From: Arthrobacter sp. NIO-1057
Lineage (GTDB): Bacteria > Actinomycetota > Actinomycetes > Actinomycetales > Micrococcaceae
Length of the DNA: 64,000 nucleotides
Direction: 5' to 3'
Assembly (NCBI RefSeq): GCF_900094805.1
Contig: NZ_FMAT01000002.1
Location: 310,001-374,000, forward strand
Shown: piece by piece, positions 52,817 through 62,031 of the stretch
Layout of the letters: every line of letters starts with the position of its first letter
Position numbering within the stretch: position 1 is the stretch's first letter
Notes under the pieces: generated by a model
The model's database searches: none
What the model was told of the DNA's origin: nothing
The model's input: the letters and a program-made list of their open reading frames with translations, nothing else
Made by a program: the position numbers and the translations under genes

Positions 52817-54940
52817 TCATTCTCCGCTTGAGTCGTCATTGTCCTGAAGTAGCTCCAGTAAGTTCTCGATACCTTCAACGGGCATCTGGCACAGTTCTTC
52901 GCGGCATGGCTGAATTTTTAGCGTCCCTGCGTCGCCAGATAGCTCCGGCGAATACTTAACGTTCATTCCCAGCGCCCACCCGAGTTTGCGCACACGTTGC
53001 GCTTCCGAGGAATCCCATGAACTCAACGATAGATAATGCACCGCAGAGGAAATCATGACCTGCACTTCGAGGGCTGTGGCCACCTGAGTTGCCGCTTCGG
53101 AAGCTAGCGCCAACGCATGGGCCGAAAGCTTTCGCGCAGTTTCAAGCTCTTGAGCTTGAGATTCACCGTAGCTACCTTCAGCCATGCCCGTCATCGCATG
53201 CATGGCCAAGGCCTTGGCGTACAGCGCCCCAGCCGCCGGCAAAGCATCATCGAGCACGCTGACCGCCGCCACATCACTGCGCTGGGCAGAAATCCGTGCA
53301 TCAACTTCAACTGCATCTCGCGGCGCTCCAGTAGCCGGATCGATGAATTCTTTGGCTCGTTCAAGCAGTAAGCTCGCTCGTTGTTCCCAGATCGTCTCAC
53401 CGGTGGCTTGCCTCAAGGACAAGAAAGCAACGGCCAAAGCAGCATAATCCTGCAAGGTGCCTTCGTTACCGGTTGCCGGCTGCCCGGCAAAACTCACCCG
53501 GGCCAAGAGGTTCTTGGTTTCATCCCAATGGGTCTCCCATAATGAAGTCGCCACGCTTGCTGCTAGCTCCAGCGCACTTGGTTCATCCAATAACATCGCC
53601 GCATCACACAATGCTTCAATGGCTAAGCCATTCCACCCGGCGATGACCTTTTCATCACGGGTTGGGCGGATGCGTGAACTGCGTTGCTTGCGCAGATTCG
53701 CCAGCAACTCGTCGACAACCTCTTGTTCACTTGCATCTGGGATACGAGCCAGTGAGAAACAGTAGTATTCCGGGTCTTCGGCAATCGGGGCGAAACGCAG
53801 CAACCCTTCAGGCATCTTGGCCGTGAGTGAGCCCATGGCTTGGGCGATGTCGCCCCGGTTATAGCTGTAGTAGGCGCCTTCAACCTGCACGCCGTCTCGA
53901 GTTGAATCCGCGTCGAGGGACGCAGCAAAAGCCCTCTGGGTATCGGTTTCAGTCAGCAGTTCTTCATGCAGGAAGCTGATGATGCCACGGGCGCTGCGTG
54001 AACAAAGATCCGCCAGTTGTTGAGCACGCTGCGCCGATTCCCTTTCAGGGTGGCTGGCAATTTCACTGGCTAAGACGCTGCTGCGTGCTGCCAAGGAGAG
54101 TAGTCCAGCATTGTCATAGAGCATCTTTTCGAAATGCGGTACCGCCCAGTGATCGTCAACGCAATACCGCGCGAAACCTCCATCGATGTGGTCGTGCAAC
54201 CCGCCAAGGAACATGGCTTCCACTGTGGTTGACAAGGCATCAAAGGCGTCCTGTGCCGTGTTTGGGAGGGTGAACACCGAATGCCAGAGTGTCTCCAGCG
54301 CCCATGTGGGAGGGAATTTCGGAGCAGGGGTCAGTCCGCCCTCCTCTTTGGTGCTGCCAATCCAGCGCTCGGTGGCCGCAGCTAGCGCTGTGTGTGCCGG
54401 TTGTGTGGAGTCCAAGGTGAGCAACGCACTTTGCCTACCACCAAGTTCTGCCAAATGATCAGCCAGCATTTGTGCTTGCTCTTCAAGGCCTGCGCGTCGT
54501 GATTCCCACGCTTCGTGGACTGCTTGCAGCACTTGGCTAAATCCTGGGGTGCGTCCCCGCGGTTCTTTAGGATAATAGGTCCCCGCGTGGATGGTGCGCC
54601 CATCAGGCAAGGTAAAGATGGTCATGGGCCACCCACCAGTACCGGTCAAGGCTTGGGTGGCCATCATGTAGGTGTCATCCACCAAGGGATGCTCTTCGCG
54701 GTCCACTTTGATGGCCACAAAATTTTCGTTGAGCATCTGTGCGATTTGCGGATCGTCAAATGACTCGTGGCTCATGACATGGCACCAGTGGCAGGCGGCA
54801 TATCCAATGGATAGCATCACCGGGACATCCCGCAGCCGAGCCTGTTCAAAGGCCTCGTCCCCATAAGGGAACCAGTCGACTAGTTGATGCGCATGTTGTC
54901 TGAGGTATTGGCTGGCAGCGCCAGCAAGTCGTTGAGCCAC
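52817..54940 (-). CDS. YyaL/DUF255 thioredoxin-fold protein
   Basis: A 707-residue protein with an N-terminal thioredoxin-like domain and a glycoside-hydrolase-like alpha toroid. The N-terminus RLAGAASQYLRQHAHQLVDWFPYGDEAFEQAR, then GYAACHWCHVMSHESFDD with the CHWCH motif, GGWPMTIFTLPDGR and FEKMLYDNAGLL are all typical. The family (SPATA20 in animals, YyaL in Bacillus) has an unknown activity, perhaps on N-glycans or thiols. The GTG start at 54940 has no ideal ribosome binding site. It lies between a small membrane protein gene and uppS, as its homologue does in Mycobacterium. Confidence 0.88.
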   Translation of the reverse strand: MAQRLAGAASQYLRQHAHQLVDWFPYGDEAFEQARLRDVPVMLSIGYAACHWCHVMSHESFDDPQIAQMLNENFVAIKVDREEHPLVDDTYMMATQALTGTGGWPMTIFTLPDGRTIHAGTYYPKEPRGRTPGFSQVLQAVHEAWESRRAGLEEQAQMLADHLAELGGRQSALLTLDSTQPAHTALAAATERWIGSTKEEGGLTPAPKFPPTWALETLWHSVFTLPNTAQDAFDALSTTVEAMFLGGLHDHIDGGFARYCVDDHWAVPHFEKMLYDNAGLLSLAARSSVLASEIASHPERESAQRAQQLADLCSRSARGIISFLHEELLTETDTQRAFAASLDADSTRDGVQVEGAYYSYNRGDIAQAMGSLTAKMPEGLLRFAPIAEDPEYYCFSLARIPDASEQEVVDELLANLRKQRSSRIRPTRDEKVIAGWNGLAIEALCDAAMLLDEPSALELAASVATSLWETHWDETKNLLARVSFAGQPATGNEGTLQDYAALAVAFLSLRQATGETIWEQRASLLLERAKEFIDPATGAPRDAVEVDARISAQRSDVAAVSVLDDALPAAGALYAKALAMHAMTGMAEGSYGESQAQELETARKLSAHALALASEAATQVATALEVQVMISSAVHYLSLSSWDSSEAQRVRKLGWALGMNVKYSPELSGDAGTLKIQPCREELCQMPVEGIENLLELLQDNDDSSGE

Positions 54941-54972
54941 GCCTTCATGCTATCGCGTGGCTCACACGAAAT

Positions 54973-55254
54973 TTACCGAGTCTCGTCGGTTTTCGGGTCT
55001 ACTGGCCCTTCAGGTTCTTGCAGCTTGCGCTGTTCGCCCTTGGTGACCATGTCCTGCTGCTTGGCTTCTGCTTCCGAGGTGTAGCGCACGCGGCGCACAC
55101 GACGAACCATGTCACGGATCAGGAAAATCACGGCGACAACCATGGCCGCGGTGAAAATGAAGCCAAGGAATCCGGGACCGTAATCACTACTGGTCTCCGT
55201 GCCCAACTTGGTGGTCTGAGAAACTACGGCCAAGGACGCGAAGATCGTACTCAC
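54973..55254 (-). CDS. Small single-helix membrane protein next to mca
   Basis: The 93-residue protein has one predicted helix (GFIFTAAMVVAVIFLIRDMV) near residues 30-50 and a charged C-terminal tail (RRVRRVRYTSEAEAKQQ onward). A homologue sits between mca and the YyaL gene in Mycobacterium, and its function there is not known. The GTG start at 55254 has purine-rich bases upstream. It probably belongs to the mca operon, starting 43 bases past the mca stop. Confidence 0.78.
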   Translation of the reverse strand: MSTIFASLAVVSQTTKLGTETSSDYGPGFLGFIFTAAMVVAVIFLIRDMVRRVRRVRYTSEAEAKQQDMVTKGEQRKLQEPEGPVDPKTDETR

Positions 55255-55297
55255 GATGTACAGACAACTCTTTTCTAGAACGAGGAAGTGCTTTTAT

Positions 55298-56215
55298 CTA
55301 TCTTAGTCCGGCAAAGAGGTCCGACTCGGGCAGATTGGTGGCCACCTTGGAGGAGATCAAGGTGTAATCCTCCCAAGGCCAGTGCTCTGCGTAGACGTGC
55401 TCGGGCACGGCAAAGAAGAAACCTTCCGGGTCAATCTGGGTTCGGTGGGCCAACAACGCCTGATCACGCTGCGAGAAAAAGTCTGCGCAGTGAATCTGGG
55501 TGGTGGTGGTATGTGGCGAAACCCACTTGAACATCTGGTTATCTTCATCGGCTTCCCACTGCGCTACGCGCTCTGCGTACGGCGAATCGTAGCCGGCTTC
55601 GATCATGGCGTAGTGCAGGGTACGGAAGCGATCAGGGGCAAAAGCTCGGTCATAGTACAGCTTGCCCACCGACCATGGCTGTCCCAGTTCTGGGTACATC
55701 TGTGGGTTGTCAGCGTGTTCAAAGGCGAAGGTCGCCACCTTGTGACTGTGGATATGGTCCGGGTGTGGGTAGCCACCGTTCTCGTCGTAGGTCGTAATGA
55801 CGTGCGGACGGAATTCGCGGATCAGTTTGATCAGGCCAGCTGCGGCAACTTCGACCGGCTGCAGGGCGAAGGCTCCAAAAGGCAGGTCAGGAAGTGGGTC
55901 GCCTTCCGGGAGTCCCGAATCTACATAGCCCAACCAACGGTGCTTGATGCCAAGCACCGCAGCTGCTTCAGCCATTTCGGTACGACGCACCCCGGCCAGA
56001 TCGCGGTGTGCGTGGGCCAGCTCGCCGGCTGCCGCATTCAGAATGTCTCCGCGTTCACCACCGGTGCAGGATACAACCATCACTTCTGCGCCAGCGTCGA
56101 CGTAGGCAGCCATGGTGGCGGCACCCTTCGAAGATTCATCATCCGGGTGCGCGTGAATAGCCATGAGCCGAAGGCCCTGCGAGGGGGCAATTTTCTTCAC
56201 GTCGTGAATCTCCAC
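55298..56215 (-). CDS. mca: Mycothiol S-conjugate amidase
   Basis: Mca cleaves mycothiol-toxin conjugates to release a mercapturic acid for export, the detoxification step that parallels glutathione S-transfer. The 305-residue zinc hydrolase has the LmbE motif HAHPDDESSKGAATMAAYV at about 21-39, with the ligands His23 and Asp26 in HPDDE. VVSCTGGERGDILN and YPHPDHIHSHKVA, which supplies another zinc His, follow. Its length and HPDDE context distinguish Mca from MshB. The GTG start has AAGGAA upstream. The divergent neighbour is DUF4307. The gene marks a mycothiol-producing actinobacterium. Confidence 0.94.
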   Translation of the reverse strand: MEIHDVKKIAPSQGLRLMAIHAHPDDESSKGAATMAAYVDAGAEVMVVSCTGGERGDILNAAAGELAHAHRDLAGVRRTEMAEAAAVLGIKHRWLGYVDSGLPEGDPLPDLPFGAFALQPVEVAAAGLIKLIREFRPHVITTYDENGGYPHPDHIHSHKVATFAFEHADNPQMYPELGQPWSVGKLYYDRAFAPDRFRTLHYAMIEAGYDSPYAERVAQWEADEDNQMFKWVSPHTTTTQIHCADFFSQRDQALLAHRTQIDPEGFFFAVPEHVYAEHWPWEDYTLISSKVATNLPESDLFAGLR

Positions 56216-56404
56216 TTATCTACTTTCCTTCGCCACGATGTTGAACGGTCGATCTTGAGAAAACTGTTCACCATTGTTATTAACTGCTACCCCACTGCCG
56301 GTTATTCCCATTTGTGCTCAAGCGCTAAACTTGTTGAAGGAACCAACGTACGGCATTCCCAGTTCAACTGCCGCCCAGGCATAGAGAGTGGTGCAAGACA
56401 AATA

Positions 56405-56824
56405 ATGTCTGATCCAAGCTTAACGGCTCGCTACAACAACCCCAAGAAACGTAGCCTGAGTAAATCCTCGCGTAATTGGCTCATCGCTTCGGCCATCACC
56501 CTTGGCGTGGCCGGTGCCGCCTACATTGGGTTTAACAACTACAGCGCCATTACCGCCCAGGATCTACATTATGAGGTCGTGTCGCCGACGTTGACCAAGA
56601 CGAAAATTGCGGTGGAGTACAACGCCAAGGATCGTGTCCAGTGCGATATTCGTGCAATGAACGAGTCCAAGGCCGTCGTGGGGTACAAGACCATCTTGCT
56701 TGATCCGGGAGAGGCCACCGGGCTGATCAAGCAACAGATCGATGTTGACCTTCACACCGATAACCTTGCGGTCACTTCTGGCGTGGAATCCTGCTACGAA
56801 GTTCCACAGGACTATAAAGGGTAA
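56405..56824 (+). CDS. DUF4307 family membrane protein
   Basis: This 139-residue protein belongs to DUF4307. It begins with the basic MSDPSLTARYNNPKKRS segment, one helix (WLIASAITLGVAGAAYIGF), and an extracytoplasmic domain with a Cys pair (VQCDIRAMNESKAVVGYK and ESCYEVPQ). The family lies next to greA and mca in actinobacteria and has no known role. ATG 56405 is supported by family start sites. An in-frame open stretch back to 55382 is antisense to mca and not coding. Confidence 0.85.
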   Translation: MSDPSLTARYNNPKKRSLSKSSRNWLIASAITLGVAGAAYIGFNNYSAITAQDLHYEVVSPTLTKTKIAVEYNAKDRVQCDIRAMNESKAVVGYKTILLDPGEATGLIKQQIDVDLHTDNLAVTSGVESCYEVPQDYKG

Positions 56825-57115
56825 TATTTCAACCCGTTCATTCCCTATTAGCTGAATCTATTGGGCTTAAAGCGTTTTGGCGACTACTATCGTTGAAAAG
56901 ATACGTTTCGCCCCGCATCCGCGATTGGTTCAGGTTTGCTCCGGATCATGACGCTGGCGGGGTCTTTGCTTGCACCAACAGAACAGCGTAAGCCCCTAGA
57001 TCCGTACCGAATCCGACTTCGTCGACGCCACCGTTCAGGTGGCGTTCGGCTTTGAGGGACTCTTTGCAGTTCTTCAGGCTACGACGTAGTCCCAATTGAC
57101 CAAAGGAAGTACAAC
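56825..57115 (+). promoter_or_regulatory. Leader region of greA
   Basis: A 291-base gap that should hold the greA promoter. The only structure I see is an eight base-pair hairpin (57025-57032 / 57038-57045, loop GTTCA). No strong promoter boxes stand out. Confidence 0.35.
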
Positions 57116-57613
57116 GTGAGCACCAACAGCAACGAACCTGTCGTTTGGCTGACTCAGGAAGCCTACGACCGGCTCCAGAACGAATTGACCTTCCTCTCAG
57201 GCCCCGGACGCGCCGAGATCGTTGCCCGTATCGAGCAGGCCCGTTCCGAAGGTGACTTGAAGGAGAACGGTGGCTACCACGCTGCCCGTGAAGAGCAGGG
57301 CAAGGCAGAAGCCCGCATCCTTTACTTGAAGGACCTGCTGCGTCGAGCCGACGTTGGCGAAGCTCCAGCCGATGATGGAGTGGTAGAACCAGGCATGCTG
57401 GTGACCGCAAACATCGCTGGTGACAAGACCACTTTCCTCTTCGGTTCCCGCGAAGTTGCTGGCGACACCGATTTGGAAGTTTACTCGGAGCAGTCACCTA
57501 TTGGCGTCGCCGTGCACGGTGCCAAGGTGGGCGACAAGCTTTCCTACGTGGCTCCTAATGGCCGAGACATCAAGGTTGAAATCATTTCAGCTAAGCCATA
57601 CGAAGCATCCTAA
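57116..57613 (+). CDS. greA: Transcription elongation factor GreA
   Basis: GreA helps RNA polymerase cleave backtracked RNA. The 165-residue protein has a coiled-coil N-terminal domain (VVWLTQEAYDRLQNELTFLSGPGRAEIVARIEQARSEGDLKENGGYHAAREEQGKAEARI), including the acidic tip DLKENGGY, and a C-terminal FKBP-like domain ending SYVAPNGRDIKVEIISAKPYE. The GTG start has AAAGGAAG upstream. It is monocistronic, ending at a perfect hairpin followed by five T residues. Confidence 0.96.
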   Translation: MSTNSNEPVVWLTQEAYDRLQNELTFLSGPGRAEIVARIEQARSEGDLKENGGYHAAREEQGKAEARILYLKDLLRRADVGEAPADDGVVEPGMLVTANIAGDKTTFLFGSREVAGDTDLEVYSEQSPIGVAVHGAKVGDKLSYVAPNGRDIKVEIISAKPYEAS

Positions 57614-57630
57614 TACAGCTTTAAGGCATA

Positions 57631-57680
57631 AAGTCCTCGCTGGTACCAACCCAAAAAGTTGGTACCGGCGAGGACTTTTT
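57631..57680 (+). terminator. greA intrinsic terminator
   Basis: The stem 57631-57650 / 57658-57677 pairs over twenty positions with one G-U and a seven-base loop. A T-run (TTTTT) follows directly, so it is a classic rho-independent terminator. It also lies at the 3' end of ilvA on the other strand. Confidence 0.92.
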
Positions 57681-57689
57681 AATGCCCTG

Positions 57690-58961
57690 TTAGGCGACGG
57701 ATCCGCCAGCGTTATTGGTGATCTGCGGGTCGAAGCCTTCGGCTCGGAGGTTGTTGAGCACCGTCTTGGAGTGCTCGTGTCCCTTGGTTTCCAAATCGAT
57801 GGTGATCGCCACATCCCCCATGGACAGGGAGCCACCGATGCGTGTGTGATCCAAGCGGGTCACGTTGGCATCTGAATCGGCGATGATCCGTGAAATCTGT
57901 GCCAGGGCACCGGGGCGGTCAGGAAGCATCATGCGCACGGTCAAGAATCGTCCGGCAGCAGATAGACCACGCTGAATCACCTTGAGCATCAGCAGTGGAT
58001 CAATGTTTCCACCCGAAAGGATGACCGCGGTGGTCGCTGGGTTGATCCCGTGCTCTTCTAGTCGGTTTTCCAAGAGAGCAGCGACGCCCACGGCGCCGGC
58101 TGGTTCAACAACTAGTTTGTTGCGTTCCAGGAGCACCACCAGCGCACGTGCCAGCGCATCTTCGGACACGGTCACCACATCATCAACCAGTTCCTTGATG
58201 ATGGTGAAAGGAAGCTGGCCTGGCTTACCAACGGCGATGCCATCAGCAATGGTGTGTACGGTGTCCAAGGGCACCAAGGCGTCGGCTGCCAAGGACGGTG
58301 GGTAGGCGGCAGCATTTTCAGCCTGCACACCGATGACCTTGATCTCGCGGCCCATTTGGCGGGCTTTTTCTTTTAGCGCGATAGCGACACCGGCGAGCAG
58401 TCCGCCGCCGCCCACACCCATGAGCACCGTGTCCACGTCGGGGAGCTGTTCTAGCAGCTCAATGCCGATGGTTCCCTGACCGGCGATGATGTCGGGGTGA
58501 TCAAAGGGATGCACGAAGACTGCACCGGTTTCATCGGCGTAGCGCTGGGCTTCAGCCAGTGCCTCGTCAACGGTATCGCCAAAGAGCACTACTTCTGCGC
58601 CGTGGTCACGGGTCGCCGTGAGCTTAGGAAGAGCAACGCCGCGTGGCATATAGATGCGAGCCTTGATGCCTAGCTGACTGGAGGCTTGGGCGACGCCTTG
58701 GGCATGGTTACCGGCCGAGGCGGCAACTACTCCCCTCGCTTTTTCTTCCGCACTGAGTTTGGACATCCGCACGTAGGCACCACGGACTTTGAAGGATCCG
58801 GCACGCTGCATGTTTTCGCATTTGAGGAAGACTTCAGAACCCAGATGACGTGAGAGGACCCGTGAATGTTCAACGGGGGTCAATGCAATGACGGGTTTCA
58901 GGACCTGTGCAGCTGACTCGATATCTGCCAAGGTGACTGGCAACGTAGTTTCTGTGGTCAT
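57690..58961 (-). CDS. ilvA: Threonine ammonia-lyase with ACT domain
   Basis: The PLP enzyme deaminates threonine to 2-oxobutanoate, the first step to isoleucine. It has the PLP-Lys motif KCENMQRAGSFKVRGAYVRM, the Gly loop VLMGVGGGGLLAGVA and a C-terminal ACT domain (FLTVRMMLPDRPGALAQISRIIADSDANVTRLDHTR). The 423-residue length with one ACT domain matches the shorter, biodegradative-like form that is common in actinobacteria. It starts three bases past the AI-2E permease stop, so the two are cotranscribed. The greA terminator lies at its end. Confidence 0.94.
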   Translation of the reverse strand: MTTETTLPVTLADIESAAQVLKPVIALTPVEHSRVLSRHLGSEVFLKCENMQRAGSFKVRGAYVRMSKLSAEEKARGVVAASAGNHAQGVAQASSQLGIKARIYMPRGVALPKLTATRDHGAEVVLFGDTVDEALAEAQRYADETGAVFVHPFDHPDIIAGQGTIGIELLEQLPDVDTVLMGVGGGGLLAGVAIALKEKARQMGREIKVIGVQAENAAAYPPSLAADALVPLDTVHTIADGIAVGKPGQLPFTIIKELVDDVVTVSEDALARALVVLLERNKLVVEPAGAVGVAALLENRLEEHGINPATTAVILSGGNIDPLLMLKVIQRGLSAAGRFLTVRMMLPDRPGALAQISRIIADSDANVTRLDHTRIGGSLSMGDVAITIDLETKGHEHSKTVLNNLRAEGFDPQITNNAGGSVA

Positions 58962-58964
58962 GGG

Positions 58965-60272
58965 TTAATCCTCATCTGCTGTTTTCTCAGGTTGCCGGTT
59001 CTCCGGCGAAGTGTGTGGTTCTGGGTCGCTTGGGGTGGCAGGAGATGGCTGGGGTGGACCCGTTGTGGTTCCCGGCGGGGAAGTTTGAATACCGTAGTGT
59101 TGGAGCACGAATTCGTCGGTTTCCCATGCCCTGCCGGAGAGGTATTTAACCACTGAGTTCAGTACTGCCAGCATTGGTACCGCGAAGAGTGCGCCGGGGA
59201 TTCCCGCGAGCATGGTGCCTCCGGCGACGGCAAGTACGACGGCCAGCGGATGCAGGCTGACGGCTTTGCCCATGATCAGCGGCTGAAGAATATTGGATTC
59301 TGCCTGCTGGACAATGAGCACTACTGCCAGCATGATCAACGCGTTGACCCAGCCATTGGCAACCAGCGCGAGCAATACGGCCAAGGCGCCGGTAATCAGC
59401 GCACCGACCACCGGGATAAATGATCCAAGGAATACCAATACGCCCAAGGGCATGGCCAGCGGGACCCCGAGGAAGAATGCTCCCAGTCCAATGCCGATGG
59501 CGTCGATAAAGGCCACGAGCATCTGGACCCTGACGTAGCTGACCAGGGAGGCCCATCCACGAGTTAGCGCGCCATCCATGGCCGGACGGGCACGGCGTGG
59601 CAACAGGTTGACCAAAAACAGTCCGATTTTGCGACCGTCAAGCAGGAGGAAGATCAAGACGAAGAGGGCAAGCAGTGTCCCGGTGAGGAACTGTCCAATG
59701 AAGGAAGTCCAGCTGATTGCTTCACTCAGAATGCTGGTAGCGTTGCCGCGCAGTTGTACCAGAGCATCGTCTAGTACCCCTTGCAGGTCATCGTTGGTTA
59801 GTTTCAGTGGACCGTTGAACAGCCAGTCCTGAACCTGTTGAATACCAAAGAGAGCTTGGCTCCAAAGAGCTGTGAACCCGGCGGATAAGCGCTGCCCAGC
59901 CAATGAGAGACCGGCAATGACTAACACCAGGAATCCGATGAGCGTAATGCCTACTGCGAGTCCTCTGGGGACGGCAAGCTTGCGGTTCAACGCATTGACC
60001 ACCGGTGAGAGCAGTCCGGAAAGTAGAGCCGCGGCAAGGACCGGGATAACCAAGAGGGACACCTTGGACAGTGCCCAAACCAGCACTCCCAGTGCCGCGA
60101 CGATAATCAGGAATCGCCATGCCCAGCTGGCCGCAAGACGTACGGCGTAGGGCATATCTTCCGCGCTTTTGAAGTCGAGACCTTCGGTGCGAGCAGCGGC
60201 AGGCTGTTCTTCGGTTCTGCCCGGAAGGGAGACGCGAATACGTCGCAAACGATCCAACCGGCTGTTCTTCAT
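58965..60272 (-). CDS. AI-2E family transporter (PerM-like)
   Basis: A 435-residue permease with about eight helices. The family pattern is visible: the first two helices (FLIIVAALGVLVWALSKVSLLVIPVLAAALLSGLLSPVV), a long loop with amphipathic helices, then FIGQFLTGTLLALFVLIFLLLDGRKIGLFL and FIDAIGIGLGAFFLGVPLAMPLGVLVFLGSFIPVVGALITG. The Ser/Pro/Glu-rich C-terminus is disordered. The family was named for AI-2 export, but many members carry other solutes or ions. It is transcribed with ilvA. Confidence 0.85.
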   Translation of the reverse strand: MKNSRLDRLRRIRVSLPGRTEEQPAAARTEGLDFKSAEDMPYAVRLAASWAWRFLIIVAALGVLVWALSKVSLLVIPVLAAALLSGLLSPVVNALNRKLAVPRGLAVGITLIGFLVLVIAGLSLAGQRLSAGFTALWSQALFGIQQVQDWLFNGPLKLTNDDLQGVLDDALVQLRGNATSILSEAISWTSFIGQFLTGTLLALFVLIFLLLDGRKIGLFLVNLLPRRARPAMDGALTRGWASLVSYVRVQMLVAFIDAIGIGLGAFFLGVPLAMPLGVLVFLGSFIPVVGALITGALAVLLALVANGWVNALIMLAVVLIVQQAESNILQPLIMGKAVSLHPLAVVLAVAGGTMLAGIPGALFAVPMLAVLNSVVKYLSGRAWETDEFVLQHYGIQTSPPGTTTGPPQPSPATPSDPEPHTSPENRQPEKTADED

Positions 60273-60336
60273 GCAACTACGCTATCGCGTTTAATTCTCC
60301 ACGACTGGATCCATGTCGGAATTGTGACAAAAAACA

Positions 60337-60367
60337 AGGAGCAGTGCCCGATTTGGGCACTGCTCCT
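60337..60367 (-). terminator. Terminator of the Bax inhibitor-1 gene
   Basis: The stem 60337-60349 / 60355-60367, thirteen base pairs with the loop GATTT, lies just past the stop codon on the minus strand. It is followed there by a T-rich run, so it is an intrinsic terminator. Confidence 0.85.
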
Positions 60368-60387
60368 AATTTTCTACTTCAATATGT

Positions 60388-61200
60388 TTAGTCGTCGCCT
60401 CGCAGGATGGCCAGAATGCGCAGGATCTCGGTGTACAACCAGATCAGGGTCACCGTTAGGCCGAAGGCACCGCGCCAGGCCATGATGGCTGGAGCACCCT
60501 GGTTGGAGAGTTCTTCGATCATGGTGAAGTCAGAAACCAATGCGTAGGTGGCCAGCAAGACCGCTACAACACCAATAACTAGGCCAAGTACGCCACCGCG
60601 CATACCGAACATTCCGTCGATGACACCGGTCATCATCAGGACCATGTTCAGCAGGGAGAAGGCGATCAGACCGATCATGCCGACCATGAAGATCTTGTTC
60701 AGCTTTGGAGTCATGCGGTACTTACCCGAGCGGTATAGCGCCAGGGTTACGCCGGCGACGCAGAAGGTAGCCAGCACTGCCTGGATGGCGATGCCCTGCA
60801 TTCCTTCGCGTGATTCCAAGAAACCGGAAAGTCCGCCAAGGAAAAGACCCTGCCCTGCGGAGTACAGCAGAATCAGCGCTGGCGATGGGCGCTTCTTGAA
60901 GACGTTGACCAAACCGAGGACAAAACCGACCAGCGCTCCTGGAAGCATCAGAGCTGGAATGTTCCAACCTACCGCTGCACCAATAACCACAAGGGCGAGG
61001 CAGAATACGGTCTTGTTGATCGTGTCACCGATGGTCATGCGGCCCATGTCGGCACCGGTAGCAGCAGGCTGCTGGTACATGTCCTGCAGCTGGTCGGCGC
61101 TTATATTGGCATTGTCACGGAAGCCGACTGGGCTTCCGGGCTTGGTTCCCCAAGCCTCGGATTGGCTACTTGAACCAAATACCGGGTTGCTCAACGTCAT
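60388..61200 (-). CDS. Bax inhibitor-1/YccA family membrane protein
   Basis: The protein (ATG 61200, 270 residues) has seven predicted helices in residues 75-268, after a polar N-terminus of about 70 residues rich in Ser/Asn/Gln (SNPVFGSSSQSEAWG onward). The family members are ion channels or regulators of proteases in bacteria, with a pair of conserved Asp residues near the last helices. MIEELSNQGAPAIMAWRGAFGLTVTLIWLYTEILRILA is the typical C-terminus. The open frame to 61392 lacks a start. It is monocistronic and borders the scar region. Confidence 0.85.
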   Translation of the reverse strand: MTLSNPVFGSSSQSEAWGTKPGSPVGFRDNANISADQLQDMYQQPAATGADMGRMTIGDTINKTVFCLALVVIGAAVGWNIPALMLPGALVGFVLGLVNVFKKRPSPALILLYSAGQGLFLGGLSGFLESREGMQGIAIQAVLATFCVAGVTLALYRSGKYRMTPKLNKIFMVGMIGLIAFSLLNMVLMMTGVIDGMFGMRGGVLGLVIGVVAVLLATYALVSDFTMIEELSNQGAPAIMAWRGAFGLTVTLIWLYTEILRILAILRGDD

Positions 61201-61376
61201 TCCCCCATAGGTTGCGATTGTGCAGCTCGCGGTGTGCGAGAGTTCGTTGCTGTTAATCCTATTGAGCCATACTGTGAATTCACTCAGTCGGAAGGATGAT
61301 ATTGGCTGAATTCTCGGGGAAAAACTACTCTCTGAGCGATATTCTTGTGATTGGACCCTCTCGAAAGGTCCAGCGC

Positions 61377-61751
61377 CTATGTGTCTTTCCATTCATCAGC
61401 CAAATACTTCGCTACAGCCAGTCCTTCCATAATTTCCGTCTGAAGGTTTCTTACGTCGAAACTGCGCACTGAACGACTCAATAGAACGGGACCCGCACCA
61501 ACGTTCTTACAACGATCCACCAGAGCACCAGACATGAACTAAGAACCGATATCGCACTGCGCAAACACCCATTGAAACCTTGTTGCAGCAATGATGTCCT
61601 CTAAATCAGCACCCACGCCAGCGCCTTTAAAATACTGGCGGGCAACGACCACCAAAGCAGTCTTTGTATACTCATCGAGCAAGTTGAAGAACCGAATATT
61701 ATGGCCACGAAAGGGAACATCCGGCCAGGAGGCAAACCTCAACAAATGCAT
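61377..61751 (-). pseudogene. Remnant of an IS3-family transposase (OrfB)
   Basis: Read on the minus strand, the frame runs from PFRGHNIRFFNLLDEYTKTALVVV through LEDIIAATRF and FAQCDIGS to a stop at 61539, and continues in the same frame with FMSGALVDRCKNVGAGPVLL, SFDVRNLQTEIMEGLAVAKYLADEWK. This follows the order of the integrase core of IS3-type OrfB: FN-DE-T, the second Asp in CD-GS, then FM-ALxDRCK and the SF-x-L-E element. There is an in-frame stop and an apparent short deletion after GAGPV. No terminal repeats remain. Confidence 0.6.
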
Positions 61752-61765
61752 CGGGCACTGGCCAG

Positions 61766-61963
61766 CTAATCCCTTCTAACGCCCAGCGCTGTGTGTCTAC
61801 GTGTCATTTTTATGGTGGCTTCAAGCCAACCATTCATGTAAGTCGCCAGGCCTGCAAGGCTACCGACAGAAAGCCCGAAAGCGATCCACCAATTGCTTAC
61901 TTTTTTGGTGGTAGACGCAGTGGACTGTTCTTTATTTCCGGATGGTTGCGATGGATCAGTCAT
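61766..61963 (-). CDS. Small single-helix membrane protein
   Basis: A 65-residue protein with a Ser/Thr/Gln-rich N-terminus, one helix (WWIAFGLSVGSLAGLATYM) and a short basic tail. The ribosome binding site is excellent: GAGGAG lies five bases before ATG 61963. I do not recognise a family. It stands in the scar next to the transposase remnant and could be a surviving cargo gene or a native gene beside the insertion. Confidence 0.6.
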   Translation of the reverse strand: MTDPSQPSGNKEQSTASTTKKVSNWWIAFGLSVGSLAGLATYMNGWLEATIKMTRRHTALGVRRD

Positions 61964-62031
61964 TTCTTCTCCTCTCGTGATGCGTCAATGAACACGTCCG
62001 AACTTTCTCGCGCAATCGTCATTAGCTTTTC

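Noticed and set aside
55382-56404. A long in-frame extension upstream of the DUF4307 gene
   Set aside because: It is antisense to mca. The DUF4307 family start matches ATG 56405.
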